Source of the DNA: Parapristionchus giblindavisi
Lineage: Eukaryota; Nematoda; Chromadorea; Rhabditida; Diplogasteridae
Direction of reading: 5' to 3'
DNA: 64,000 nucleotides
Assembly (NCBI GenBank): GCA_943737045.1
Contig: CALSFV010000202.1
Span: forward strand, 1,860,001-1,924,000
The translations under genes and the position numbers were made by a program. Below, in pieces: positions 1 to 12,119 of the stretch (position 1 is its first letter; each line of letters starts with the position of its first letter). The notes beneath the pieces are model-generated. The model did not search any database, had not been told where the DNA came from, and worked only from the letters and a program-made list of their open reading frames with translations.

Positions 1-310
1 AGGAATCCGAAATATGTTCATCACATATTAATAATGCAGACACATTAATATTATATTGAGTCATGAAAGATATTTAAAATAAATTATGATTTGATAGGGA
101 AAAATTACAGAATCTCATCTAACAAGGCTTATTATGCTATTATCATTAACATGAAATACCATGAAACCTCAATTCAGGCATGAACTATGATACTTATTTG
201 AAGAATGGCACATGATTGGGTATAATATCGATTGATTAGCCGACTGGGATCATAAGTATGTCAAAATGGAGATTGTTATAATATGGATAACATGGATAAA
301 ATTAGTGAAT
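1..310. other. 3' flank of apa-2, no gene seen
   Basis: This AT-rich stretch lies just past the apa-2 stop codon and probably holds its 3' UTR. I see no canonical AATAAA on the minus strand here and no open frame with coding character. Confidence 0.5.
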
Positions 311-3300
311 CTAGAATTGAGTAGATAGAAGATCAACAAGCTGGCGTGAAACAGAATCTTTTGAGCTTCGGATCGTCAGTCGGTACATCTACAAGTAATT
401 CAGTTACATATGATTATTATAATAATTTATACATCATTTGAAAAGTTTGAATGAAATCATAAATATTTCAATGCTCTAGCCCTGGAAATTCAGATATGCC
501 ACTGTATAGATTTAAAACCTACAAATGATGAAAGATACAGTACCTTGGCTTGTTCATTTGGTTCGAGTCGTATAAGTGCGCCTATTTGCTGTGTCTGAGC
601 ATGAACGATTCCCGCACAGACGTAGTTCTCGGGATTTGGATCGACATCATCGAGGAGTTTGCTACCCAATCCAGATAACTGAATTATACCATGAATGCAA
701 TAAAAGCAGTTATTTTAATCACCATGCCTTCGTCTTCTCTCGTCTACTTTTTTGAATACCCACTCACAATACGAGGGGATTCCTAATTTCATCAATGTTC
801 ATTGGATCAAAATATCTTTAGTTAGAAATAATTGACTCTATTCAAATTGGCAGAAGCGCTCCTAAACGTTCAACTTCTTCTATGACTTCCTCTACTTCCC
901 ACATATTCTATTCATATTCTCTCATCTATGAATAGTAGTGCTAATCTTATAATAGTTACGGGAATAGCCGATTAGCTCAATAACATGTTGCACGTATATG
1001 TCGTAGGCTTATTTTCGACAAATGTCGCCCTTTCAAAATTAGTTTTATGCTCTGCGGTTCACATTCATCAACATTATGATGGTTGCTATAAAAATAAGTT
1101 GAATGAGGTTAATATGATGTAGATTATATTATAGAAGCATATTCACGATTTTTTCTCACACAATTTCCACTCATAATCTTTATGTGTTTCGTTTCGTGCA
1201 TAAGCACGTTGATAATATATATATATATATATATTCAGTAGCATGATAATGCGGAGGCGTTGCGACATAGTCTTACGTAGTATGGTTGCATCTATCAACG
1301 CAGCCTTGTTGTACATAAGGCACGATGATGTACATATGCAATACAAAGGCAGCGCTGCGTTTTCACATCCGATTCATCTTGAACTCACTTTGGTTCGAAT
1401 ATTCTCCTTATCCATGGGTGCCGTCGCAGGGAATATCTTCTGTGCTTCTTGTGAAGGCTGAGAAAGCGCCTTCCATCTGAAAGCATAAAATAAAATCTAA
1501 ATTCTATCGATAGCTTTAAGTGCGTTGAGCAGAGAACATATTTTAGTCAATGCCTACTAACCATTCAGACTCACTATAATAGAGCAAGTGATTTACCTTG
1601 AGAAGAATTGTTCCGATGCCATGTCAGTAGGTTCGAAGAACTTATTGATGAAGATGGGAAGGTAGAAACACTTGTCGAATGCATGATTGATTCCATTGCG
1701 ATCACTGTAAAGTATTTTATCCACTTTGAAGCTGTACTGAATGAGTTTTTGAATATGCGGTTACTGTATTACAGATTTTGCATGTCAATATTTCGCTATT
1801 AGAGGAGCATGTTCTTTGTAAATATAGAATGCTAAAAAATCATATACATGCTTCAGTAAATGATTTAAGTACTTTTTTTCCATTTGACATCTAAATATGA
1901 AATATTTACTCACTAATAAGTGAATTGAAGGTGCATGATGAGTTGCTTCGAGAACTCCTGAACGCAGACAATATTGATCAGTTGTTGTACTTGAGAACCG
2001 GCAGCAACCGCGGCATCCAGTGGTTTAGCCTGCAAATAAATATGTTGTTTTTTCTGATCAAATGAACACTAACTTCACCCATTATTGCATTGAGTTTGAG
2101 ATTCTGTATTTTTATTCTTATTTTAAAAAAATATATGAAGAAAGAATGAAGTTAATATGGAGATATATATGATAGATCTGATGAAGCAGAGCCGACAAAC
2201 AGCCCTGTCTGAATAGAGGAATGTTCACTCCTTCCATGAATGAATCATAAAAGAACCACTGATCCACTATCTGACACTTCCTTCTGGAATGGAGTAGTCC
2301 ATTGACTCAACTTCCAATTAGAGAGATAGAAGAGTCTAAATATCATGTTGTGTCTGCGGTCAATCGGGGAATCCAGATCGCCTATTAAAGGTATTCGATG
2401 CTCTTCAATCATCACTCACTCACTTCTTCTTCTTCTACTATTTCTCCTTCATTCTTCTACAGAAATCACTTTCAGATGCAGATTCTTTCCCTTCTAGTAC
2501 TTCCTCTCGCTGTGGCCGCCTATGGATATGGTAACGGCGGAAACTACCAGGTACATCTCATTGAATCACTTGCGATCTGTTCAACAGTCAATGACGATAC
2601 ATTTAGCAGCCACCCGTAGCTGCATCCCCTATTCAAACGTATTTACTTCATTCTGCACCTCAGTACTTCTACCCACGTCCCTGTCATCATTCTCGTCCCG
2701 TTCTCAATGACGAATTCCAAGGACCCGTAAGTGCCATGATCGTTCTGCCATAACACACTATTATGGTCGGTATGGAAATATATATGTCCCTTCACCTTCC
2801 CGTTATCTCTCATTAGCAGATAATGGTGGAATAGCGGGTTATATGATAATATCGCATTCCTTTATAGAGCATCCGCGCCCCATTCTCGAATCCCTTCTTC
2901 CGTCCCAGATTCCACGGAGAACGCTGTCTTCACCATCATTACGGAAGAAGATACGGATCCAACTTCGGGTACGCTTTCAGTTTCGCGAGTATAACGGAAA
3001 ACGTTGACTTTTAAAATAGCCCCATAGTCTCTGCTGTCATAGCCCATACCAAACCATCATTCTTCTATTGAATCATTAATATCTTCAAATCCATTTCAGA
3101 CATGGTCGTCGTTGTGGATGTCATCGTCATCATCATCATTTCCGTCAGCCACATTTCGTTCCCGTTTTCGTTCAACCTCGTCCAGTCCCCGCCGCTTCTG
3201 CACCTTCTTCTCCCTACTAAACAACACCTCACAGAGATTAACACCATTCTCTATTATTAGGAGAAGATAACTCATATTAGCGTTAACTATGATATGATAA

Positions 3301-6300
3301 AGTTATTGTTACACACGCTATCACTCAACAATTTTCAGAAAAGATCATGACTTGTGCACGAATATCTTACTTGTACTTGCAATTGAACAGCCAACGATCC
3401 AACTGAGATGATCTGTGGATGGAACTCGGTGAACGCCGTTGCTGTCTTGTTACCGTAGAACATTCCGAGACGTGCGAGATTCGAACGGGTCTCCAATTTG
3501 CATCTGTAAAGTAAGAATAATTAGCCAGGCACTCAATATATCTCTACTTACCCAATCTGGATAACATCGTCTTCGTAGAGGATACCATTGTTCTTCGTGA
3601 TGAATTTGAGGTAGTCGGTGGTATTGGCCACTTCCGGTTCGCCTACAACGATTCAGTTCTAGATAATGCTATTGGATCAATTCAAGTTCATCATGATCCG
3701 CCCCTTTTATACAATGTACCTCCTGAAGAAGTGTTGGATGTTTCTGATGGAGCAGCGGGTGATGATTGGAAGACATCAGCGAGGGTAGACTCTCTGTGAG
3801 TGGTATCGATATCAACGAGAGACGATCCTTCAGTGGGTAGACCTTCACCCTAGAAATTATTATGGTTCAGATGAAATTCCATGAGACTGCTATGTCACTG
3901 CGAGAATATTATGGTTGTGATATGATTGGTCCATTTTATGAGCAGCACGAAAGTGGCTGACAAAGTGAAATTAAAAGAGAAAAGAGAAGTGTATAAAAGA
4001 TCTTCGTCTTGAGACTTTGAATAGAGCATCTAGCAGAAGCAGAAGAATAGAATTCAATCTTCAGTATTTTTATTCTATTATTCGAATATGAAGAGTGGTG
4101 CGCTCACAGTAGACATCACTGCCGACGGTTTTGACTTCTTCTCCTTTTCAGGTCCTTCCTCCTCCACTTGGGGCTTTGTCTTTTTGAGCTTAGCTAGTAG
4201 ACTGCTCTCCTAAAAGTATTGAAAATTGCTAGACTGTATATATAAAGCTAAATTCCGTAAATATGTGTCAATCAATCACAATCAATTGACAATTATTCGA
4301 TTATTTGCAATCAATCTATTTTTAAAAATCAAATACGTTTCATGAATATCGTGTTTACTAAATGTGTTCATATTTGTACCTTCTCAGCGAATGGAGGCAT
4401 TTCCTCCAATACTGTAGCCAATACATCAGCCGAAGCAATCTTCGACATTGCAAGATATTCAACAGCTCGTTGTTGTAGTTCAGCATCAGGATTACGCAAA
4501 TTATGATCAGTATTGAAGACCTGAATTGAAGTATTATACCTATATGCACGCTATTATCCATTCATTCATTTGCTTCTCTTCGTGTCAACCGTGTTCATAA
4601 TGTAACTTGATAAGTAGAAAATATGATAGAATATAGGCTACCTCCTGCAGCATGGGCTTAATCTCAGGGAATAGATTGCAGAACTTGACGTAAGCAGTGA
4701 GAAGTAAACAACGAGTGCTGATAGAGCACAAATGGTACTTGGAATGAAGAATATGGAACTGAATCTGAGGGCTGAAAGAACAAACAGCATGATGACTCGC
4801 ATGACCTGCGTAAAAAGCGCAAACCTCGATCTTTGATCGCCGGCAATGAGATTTCCAAACTCTCCGAGGATATATCCTCCTACTTTCACCATATTTTCGT
4901 GACAAGCTGGTCGTTGAAGAGCTTCGAAACAAGTCTTGGCTGCGTATCCTTGGACATCTTCACGATTTACTACGATCTGCAATCAGAACCTTGTTATTTA
5001 TTTCATTAAATCAATCTTGTATTTTATTCTGACTGTTCCAATATGATAACCAAGCATAAAATTCATAGTTTGATATTTCTAGAATTCTATATCATAACAT
5101 TAATGTGCGAAAAAGCAATTTTAAAGATTGATAACAAACTACAGTCCCGCACAGTCGCGCTCCCGAAACGCGTCACGCCGCGGCATGAAGCATGCCGCAT
5201 CATGCCGCATTTAGGTGTGACGCTGTCCAGAGTCAACCAATAAATATCGTTTCTGTGGTGATGTTAATCTTATCTGCTGATAAAACGATCACAACCAATG
5301 AAATGTATAAAAAAAATTGTTCACTGATGCGACATGATGCGGCATGCTTCATGCCGCGGCGGGCCGTGTTTAGGGAGCGCGACAGTGTGGGACTGTATAT
5401 TTTCATGTTCAAAACGATTTATTAACTTGCCTGAATGACACGATACCAGACTTCTTCACTAACATAATCACCAGCGATACGAATCAGCTTGAGAATGACA
5501 TCTACATACCAAGTGTAATCAGTCGCATATTTCTCTGCCAGAATGGCCACTTTGAGAACCTGGAATGAATAAAAATATTTAGCGAAACAACTAGAATGAA
5601 GATATATTGTATGGTCAACCATTTGTAGAGTATTTTCCGTAAATCTTACAGCTCCTGATGTTCTGTTTTTTTTAAATCTCAAATCAAATATTATAATATA
5701 AATAGATCATAGTTAAACATGCAAATGTACTCATGAAACTATTAGTGAATATGTATGAATTTTTAATTCTATCTCTGCAAGACTACGACGATAAATATGG
5801 ACATCCCATATATAGAAATAGAATACGAACCATTTCCTCTCTAATCGAATAGTCAGCCGTCTCAAGATATGTCAACATCTCGGCAACGATTTCGTTCGCA
5901 TTTGTGCGATCACACATTGCATAGAGAAGATCGATAGCACGTTGACGAACGGATACATCGCTAGAAATATAATAAATATAATCATAATTCTAATATTTAT
6001 TGTCAAGCAGGCCAATTGGACGAGCAACGTCAAGATTTCGTGGGTTATTTGACTATTCTAATCAAGTTTCATATGCTGACGTTTTCTTGAATGGAGATGA
6101 ATTCTCTCAGAAGCTAAAGGATACATGTTGTGGATAAGAAGATTCCCCCTGTTATGTCCCCTTCTGCATTTAATGTGCTGATAAGATAAATAATTGAATC
6201 ATAATTAATTGAATAAGAGCTGCAATATTCTAGAATGCTTCCTAGACCACCATTAATCTATGGCATGTAATTATGTAATTTGCAGTTCTAATGGAAGAAA

Positions 6301-9300
6301 TTAACTTTTCCTCGTTGACTTACCGTTCAGTCTTGAGCGCATTAATGATCGTATCTTGATGTTTCTTGACTGCATCATGAGAGAATTCAGAAGTAGCGAG
6401 AAGACACATCGATTCCAGGGCGAGATATCTAAAATCATATTTGATTTGATTAAGATAAATGATATCCTAGGACACGTTCACAAGGTGCGAAAAGAAAAAG
6501 TCCCTATTTTTTTTCATATTTTTCCTTGAATGTTTTTCCACCAGAGCATAAGATAGCCATGACCGACTCACCTCAGATTAGTCTCACGATGAGAGAGGAA
6601 TGTTCCAAGTTGATTACATGCTCTCACAAGGAGTTGAGGTTCGCTATCCATATGAATGATGAGAGAGATTGATTCGAACAGGACTGCGTTCTTAGCATTT
6701 GAGTGTTGCACCTGAGATGATACAATGAAAAAATAGAATTCTAATATCTTATCGTGTAAAGAAGTAATAAGCTTAACGCTATGCTAAAACGGAAGAACAT
6801 GATTAGAAGTGCAATGTTGCCTTGCACTTACTGCTCCCCCACAATGCACAATCGCTCATTACGCAAACTGTTTCATAGATTGCTTCTTCGATTTTCGGGC
6901 TTTCAACGGGAAATATCTCGTTACATAATAATGCGAATCAAGCAGCTTTTAGTTCGGCATTGTTTTGTACTAATTACAACAATGCCATGATGTTCAGTGT
7001 AATATTCTAACCTTCTTCGATTTGGGCGCATCTTGTGCCTTGTTGAGAATACCCTCAAGGCATTCGAGAAGACGAGATTTGTTTGATGGATCCTCTGGAG
7101 GAGGATAGTTCTGGAGAAGACGAAGGAGTTTCACACAAAGCCAAGGAGCAGGAACAAAGTAGTAAGTGTAATCCTGAATGATGCATCAGTTAAGTTTCGT
7201 ACCCCTAATCACATTTATATCTGTCTTTCTTATTTTGATAACATGCACAAAGAAAACTTATCGTTGCCCCTTTTCCATCCCTTCTATGAAATATATCTCT
7301 TTAGCCTAGGAGGTCATACTAATGTATTGTTTTTATCGTAAAATGGAATAACCCAGTAACCTGTAAGTCTGTGTAGGTCGACGTAACGATACGAGACAGA
7401 CGAGAGATGGACAAAGACACGCATCCCTTGAAGTCCTCAGGGAACTTTTTCGATAGAGCTTCGATGAGCGATGCGGCCGAGGTCACTACTCCCTGCAGTA
7501 TTATTATTATTACAGCAATGGTAATAACTTTATGCTTAGTATCATTATTGATCGCGTGGTTAAGAAATACAATCTTCAATTGATAGAATATGATACATTT
7601 GATCTTTGTCAAAAATATCATGGTCGAGACGATGGATAATGATATAATCAATAATAGTAAAACCAACCATATGACTATCGTTGAGGAGATGAACAATCCT
7701 GCTCGCATATTCAGAACAATTGATGCATTCAGGCATAGTTCGGAAAAGTTTGAGCAAACAAAGAGCAGCCGATTGCTTGACGAAATCGATTGTGTCGCTG
7801 AATAGATAGAAATAATTATACTATTTCATAAATGTTTTATGTTTCTATTAAAATATAAACATAAAAATGTAGCTTTAATCTAAGCTATTTAACAAGATCA
7901 ATTTTAATGTTTTTGAATAAACTTAACTATACTGAACTGTTAGAAATAGATAATATCGTATACTCCATAATATCGGCAAAATCACACGACATACCCAGAA
8001 ATGAGCAACTTTGGTAGATCAGGAGCGAAGGCCTCAGCCATTTCTCTACTGCCGATATTGGCGATACATTGGAGAGCAAGATTGACATGGACTGGATTGC
8101 GAGAGACCAGATCATTCTTGATTGCCTACAATGATTAAATAGTAATAGATACAATAAAAATATGTATTGTTTAAACCGCTAAGAAATGATTGGAATAAAT
8201 AAGAGAATCACTCTAATCATTAGTCTATGAAACATATAAGTTTGTTATATTCTGTGTTGTCTCTTCTGTTGTCATCTCTTGAGTACTATTCAAATGTATA
8301 GTATATGCAAAGAGTGCAATCTCACTACCCTTTATATTTTTTTTCATTTCTACCCGATTAATTTCATGACTTCTAAACGCCAATTCTACATACAGTATCG
8401 CCAGAAAGTAATCGGACACTTTTTCATTTTTTTATAACTTGATCCAGGAAAGCAATCAAGCTGATCTTTTCAGCCAATGTACAGAATTTATCAAGGAATA
8501 TTACCATGATGTGATGGTGTAATTAACTTAGTTAATTTTTGCGTAGTGATGACGCTACCGAAGTGCACTTTTTTGAAAATTCCCATTTCTTTAGTGAAAA
8601 GCCCTGTTCTTCGGGAACACTGTGAGAGTGTAGACCCCCACTAGGGCTGTACAGTCAAACAATCTGGAATGGCTCCGACTCCGATTTCAAGCTGTGGCAG
8701 GGTTGCAACTTTGTCCTCCAAAATTTATAACTCGGCTTCTAGATGTGATAACGACCCGTACTAAGCGCCAAAATGATGCTAGTGGCGAGTGATGTTTATC
8801 ACCGAAATATGGTAGTCATATCTCGTCATTTGCCCTCAGGGCATAAAATAATTTTTTGTTGGGAGGACCGATTTTGAGACCCTACCGTTCAGAGGGCAGA
8901 TCTTCTAAAATTATGGTTTCAGCGCATGCAGCTTTGCAATGTATCATATATTTATTTCCCTTATTTTGGTTTGGTTCTGATTCCTTTCAGACCCGTAGCA
9001 AAAGTTATGTTGAGGTCTACTCGGTTGTAGCGAGTAAAGATCAAAATACAAAGATCAAAGATCAATGTTCAGCAATAGTGTAAAAACTTTTGTGAACATC
9101 TCTAACATGCATAGGTGCTTTGCGAATAAGAAATTTCATCAATAGAGGCCCAGGGATGAGAGCAGTAAGAGAGAAAGCACAGGAGCGCGCACCGAGCAGA
9201 CCTCAGCATAACTTTAGCTATGGGTCTAAAAGGAATCGGAACTAAACCAATATAAGGGAAATAAATATATGATACATTACAAAGCTGCTTGCGCAGTAAC

Positions 9301-10749
9301 CATATTTTTAGAAGACCCGCCCTCTGATCGGTAGGGTCTCAAAATCGGTCCTCCCAACAAAAAATTATTTTATGCCCTGAGGGCAAATGACGAGCTATGA
9401 CTACCATATTTCGGTGATAAACATCACTCGCCACTAGCATCATTTTGGCGCTTAGTACGGGTCGTTATCACATCTAGAAGCCGAGTTATAAATTTTGGAG
9501 GACAAAGTTGCAACCCTGCCACAGCTTGAAATCGGAGTCGGAGCCATTCCAGATTGTTTGACTGTACAGCCCTAGTGGGGGTCTACACTCTCACAGTGTT
9601 CCCGAAGAACAGGGCTTTTCACTAAAGAAATGGGAATTTTCAAAAAAGTGCACTTCGGTAGCGTCATCACTACGCAAAAATTAACTAAGTTAATTACACC
9701 ATCACATCATGGTAATATTCCTTGATAAATTCTGTACATTGGCTGAAAAGATCAGCTTGATTGCTTTCCTGGATCAAAAGTTATAAAAAAATGAAAAAGT
9801 GTCCGATTACTTTCTGGCGATACTGTACCTGTATGATCAGCTTCATCAGATCACTATTCTGTTCAATGAGGACAGAAATGAACAAATATCCAATCTGCTT
9901 CTCCGTGTATTTGTTACTACTGAGCAAGTTGACTGCCTGTAAATTCTCGATAAATCAAGATGGAGTATTATAAATGGGTGACCATTGATAACAAATATGA
10001 TAATAACATGAATTCGTTAAAATGCATACCTCCATATGTCCGAAGTCAATATCATTTCCGAGCAGAAATATGAAGAGAAGTTTGCATACGTACTTCTTTT
10101 TTTGGTAACCATCGAGGGTTTTGTCACCTGTAAATTTTTTGATATAAAACGCTGTATTGCTTTATTAAGTGTTGGCATTGTCTCAATCATAGACGTTTTT
10201 TACTAGGTATATAATAGTGAGTGAGAGTCTGATTGATCCTCTGTCTCTCTCTCACTTTAACCCTCCTTCTTCTCCCTTGACACTAAGCCAGACCTCCGGT
10301 CGATATGGTGGTCCTATTCTCTTTCACCCCTTTCTAGTCCTTCTCTAACTATGAAAATATTGCACTGCGTTGTGAGACTGCGCAGAATCGATGAATGCGC
10401 AGAGGAGGCATGGATAAATAAACGAATAGTTAGGGAGTAGACGAAGACGTTGAAGGGATGAGTGAAAATTGCGTCACTTATTCTATTATATTTTAAAGGT
10501 GTTTCGTTGTTTGCTTATAACTATGAGTATGATGTTATAGTACTTGTTAGTTGACAAGTCATTAAATCAACCAGGAAAGATAGAAGAATGAAACTAATCA
10601 CAAAAATGAAACAAACCTTTGAACTTTGATCGAATATTCGCTAGTTCCTTATTGATCCTCTTGAGCTCCGCCTCTTTCGATTTACAATTTCGAATATCGG
10701 AGATAAAGACAGCGAGACCTCTCATGCCATCTCCTTTGACCGCCGGCAT
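311..10749 (-). CDS. apa-2: AP-2 complex subunit alpha (alpha-adaptin), complete, 23 exons
   Basis: Large subunit of the AP-2 clathrin adaptor, which binds PtdIns(4,5)P2 and cargo at the plasma membrane and recruits clathrin and endocytic accessory proteins. Exons (high to low): 10749-10617, 10127-10030, 9936-9829, 8125-7995, 7797-7668, 7492-7361, 7173-7012, 6711-6572, 6428-6324, 5960-5831, 5559-5431, 4976-4825, 4771-4642, 4520-4380, 4209-4108, 3849-3720, 3642-3552, 3503-3371, 2029-1914, 1704-1597, 1476-1389, 678-544, 388-311. They sum to 2802 nt, or 933 residues plus stop, normal for the family. Residues 1-607 are the helical trunk, starting [12 protein letters not shown]; the lysine patch K54-K56 before YVCKLLF matches the known phosphoinositide-binding region. 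Residues 608 to about 684 are a charged hinge ([11 protein letters not shown]). The rest is the appendage (ear), with [21 protein letters not shown] and the C-terminal LVDLLSTQF. All introns are GT-AG except the one after exon 11, which has a GC donor. Intron 18 hosts another gene; introns 3 and 11 host transposon derivatives. Family assignment is firm; single junctions could shift by a few bases. Confidence 0.95.
1214..1235. repeat. (AT)n microsatellite in apa-2 intron 21
   Basis: About ten perfect AT dinucleotides lie inside the 710-bp intron 679-1388. I see no gene or mobile element in the rest of that intron. Confidence 0.85.
2383..2389 (+). promoter_or_regulatory. TATA-like element of the nested gene
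   Basis: TATTAAA lies 87 nt upstream of the preferred ATG at 2476. Initiation 25-30 nt downstream (about 2410-2418) would exclude the in-frame ATG at 2398 and favour the one at 2476, which begins directly with a signal peptide. Inferred from spacing only. Confidence 0.4.
2476..3220 (+). CDS. Small secreted His/Pro/Tyr-rich protein nested in an apa-2 intron
   Basis: Four exons, 2476-2550, 2610-2726, 2868-2968 and 3100-3220, join in frame to 137 residues ending in TAA, with donors gtacat, gtaagt and gtacgc and acceptors ..AGCAG, TTATAG and TTTCAG. The start [15 protein letters not shown] looks like a signal peptide, followed by YGYGNGGNY. The mature part is rich in Pro, Arg and His ([26 protein letters not shown]) and ends in a Pro/Val/Ala-rich tail ([12 protein letters not shown]). 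It lies antisense within apa-2 intron 18 (2030-3370). Upstream of the ATG, TTTCAG could be a trans-splice acceptor, or transcription could start from the TATA-like element. An in-frame ATG at 2398 would add 26 residues and bury the signal peptide. I do not recognise the family; His clusters suggest metal binding or an extracellular structural role, but that is a guess. Four phase-compatible exons make a real gene likely. Confidence 0.6.
5142..5395. mobile_element. 254-bp palindromic MITE (TA target) in apa-2 intron 11
   Basis: Terminal inverted repeats begin CAGTCCCGCACAGT and end ACAGTGTGGGACTG, flanked by TA on both sides (5140-5141 and 5396-5397), as in Tc1/mariner-type insertions. The arms continue inward as GC-rich inverted repeats around GCCGCGGCATGAAGCATGCC. 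There is no coding capacity, so this is a non-autonomous element. Confidence 0.75.
5429..5430 (-). other. Non-canonical GC 5' splice site of apa-2 intron 11
   Basis: Exon 11 ends ..GTCATTCAG and the intron begins GCAAGT on the minus strand. The conserved protein continues [11 protein letters not shown] only if this GC donor joins the acceptor ending at 4977. The rest of the donor (CAG|GCAAGT) is close to consensus, as is typical of GC-AG introns. Confidence 0.85.
8393..9825. mobile_element. 1433-bp Tc1/mariner-like foldback element in apa-2 intron 3
   Basis: Ends are CAGTATCGCCAGAAAG and its inverted complement CTTTCTGGCGATACTG, bounded by TA (8391-8392 and 9826-9827). Almost the whole element is one imperfect palindrome: the left arm runs to about 9035, the right arm starts at about 9198, with a loop of roughly 160 bp. 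Long open frames in it do not resemble a transposase, so it is non-autonomous. Its right end sits exactly at the exon 3 donor. Confidence 0.8.
10128..10616 (-). other. apa-2 intron 1, no further feature seen
   Basis: A 489-bp first intron with pyrimidine-rich patches and two TGCGCAG motifs near 10378-10402. No open frame or repeat stands out. Confidence 0.5.
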
Positions 10750-11144
10750 CTTGCCTTGCAATGACAATAATTATTGGGAATATGCACTCACAAGAGAGTG
10801 TGCTAAGGTGAGAGAATACAGAGCAAAGATTACATATCGGAAAGCGTGAAGGGTAACAAACAACGAATCAAATTTAAAATAAAAAATATTGGTTAATTTC
10901 ATTTATGGGAAAGAAAATGAAAGCAGGTACGATTGGTTAATTAGTCTTTATTCCAAAGGTTTTGATTTAGTGGCGTTTGACAGGTCAAAATAATGTAAAC
11001 ACATTCAAAAGAGCTCAAATATTAAGTGTTTGGCGTAACAATCAAAAAATAGTGGCAACAAATATAAATATTAAACGCCAAATAAGCAACAAAACCACAC
11101 ATAAAAAGTACGGGAAGTAAAGAGACCAAAGTTATATCACCGAA

Positions 11145-11200
11145 TAGAGGGTACGCGCGCAAGGCCAATCGTTGTGGGAGACCGCGACGCGCTCCCTCTA
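11145..11200. promoter_or_regulatory. CG-rich cluster with CCAAT box inside a 7-bp inverted repeat
   Basis: TAGAGGG (11145-11151) and CCCTCTA (11194-11200) flank about 42 bp rich in CpG (CGCGCGC, CCGCGACGCGC) with CCAAT at 11165-11169, in otherwise AT-rich DNA. It lies about 400-450 bp upstream of the apa-2 ATG. A promoter role is inferred from composition and position only. Confidence 0.35.
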
Positions 11201-11389
11201 CCGTAAATGCACGAGTTTAGTCTGCTGTCTTCTATATCATTACTTTTATTACTCAACTGAATACTCTTTGTGTTCTTAAAGGGTATTTTTGAAATTGAAA
11301 TCTTCTTTGATGTTTATGTTACTGCACAATGTATTCTAATGAGATAAATGTTAATATTCAGGAAAGTGAACAGATGGGTTATAATTTTA

Positions 11390-11438
11390 AACAAAAAAAA
11401 CTAAAAAAATAAAATACAAAAACAAACAAAAAACAAAG
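11390..11438. repeat. A-rich low-complexity tract
   Basis: About 49 bp made almost wholly of A runs broken by single C, T or G. Simple-sequence DNA. Confidence 0.8.
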
Positions 11439-11494
11439 CCGAAAATATTTAAAAAAATTTCATAATTATGAACGAATTCATAAACGATGATGAT

Positions 11495-11662
11495 TCAGTA
11501 TTTATTCATTAGAACAACTTTATTCAGTCGATTAGTGTCGGCTGGGTCGCCATTGGGGTTCTCCAAGGAGTCCCATCGTGTCTCGTGAGTTTCCCGAATC
11601 CAGTTGATCGAGTGTCCAGTCGTCTTAATCCTTCGTCCTTCTTGCGAATATCTCAAAGACCG
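11495..11662 (-). pseudogene. Probable degraded 3' end of a LINE-type retrotransposon ORF
   Basis: The minus-strand frame ending at the TGA at 11495 encodes about 55 residues including GHSINWIRETHETRWDSLEN. The spacing G..NW.R......RW..LE resembles the extreme C-terminus often seen after the reverse transcriptase of CR1/RTE-like elements. The frame is closed by a TGA just upstream of 11662 and no polymerase domain is present. Two overlapping frames here (stops at 11626 and about 11526) look less protein-like. It could instead be the last exon of an unrecognised gene, since AATAAA occurs twice on this strand near the stop. Confidence 0.3.
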
Positions 11663-12119
11663 CTGCAATCTTCATACTGGTTTGATCGAATGGAACTGAC
11701 GTTCCATTGGTAGAGAGGACATTCACTATTGCCAATAAGATTTGGAGAACGGTGATGACCGTTTTAAATACTGAATAATACTGATATAATACTGTTTGTA
11801 AAATTATATTGTACATTTTTGCAAAACTGTGAGAATTCAGTGAAATTAAAAATAATACAAACACAGTACTTATTACAAGATTTCCAGTCTTTTCTCAATT
11901 GTTTCAGCGATGTGCAGAACACCTAACCGATGTTAAATGCCCTGCAACTTATTTTACATCACGTATAAATCATTGATGTATTGTTAGAGGCATTGGGTTC
12001 AAAACATAGCAAAGCAAAGTCGTTTTATATATAGATTACTAGGATCAATCTCCGTCGTCATCATCTCCGCTCGATTCATCAAACATCATTATAACAAAGT
12101 TGATTAAAACTAAAAATGA

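Noticed and set aside
4585..4982. Overlapping 115- and 114-residue minus-strand frames as separate genes
   Set aside because: They are apa-2 exons 12 and 13 read through the short intron 4772-4824; removing it restores the adaptin sequence.
8856..9083. 75-residue frame in the Tc1-like foldback as a transposase fragment
   Set aside because: It lies in palindromic arm and loop sequence and shows no DDE-type motif.
11625..11864. 79-residue minus-strand frame overlapping the LINE-like remnant
   Set aside because: Starts in AT-rich sequence with a hydrophobic, biased N-terminus and lacks recognisable features; the overlapping frame ending at 11495 looks more protein-like.
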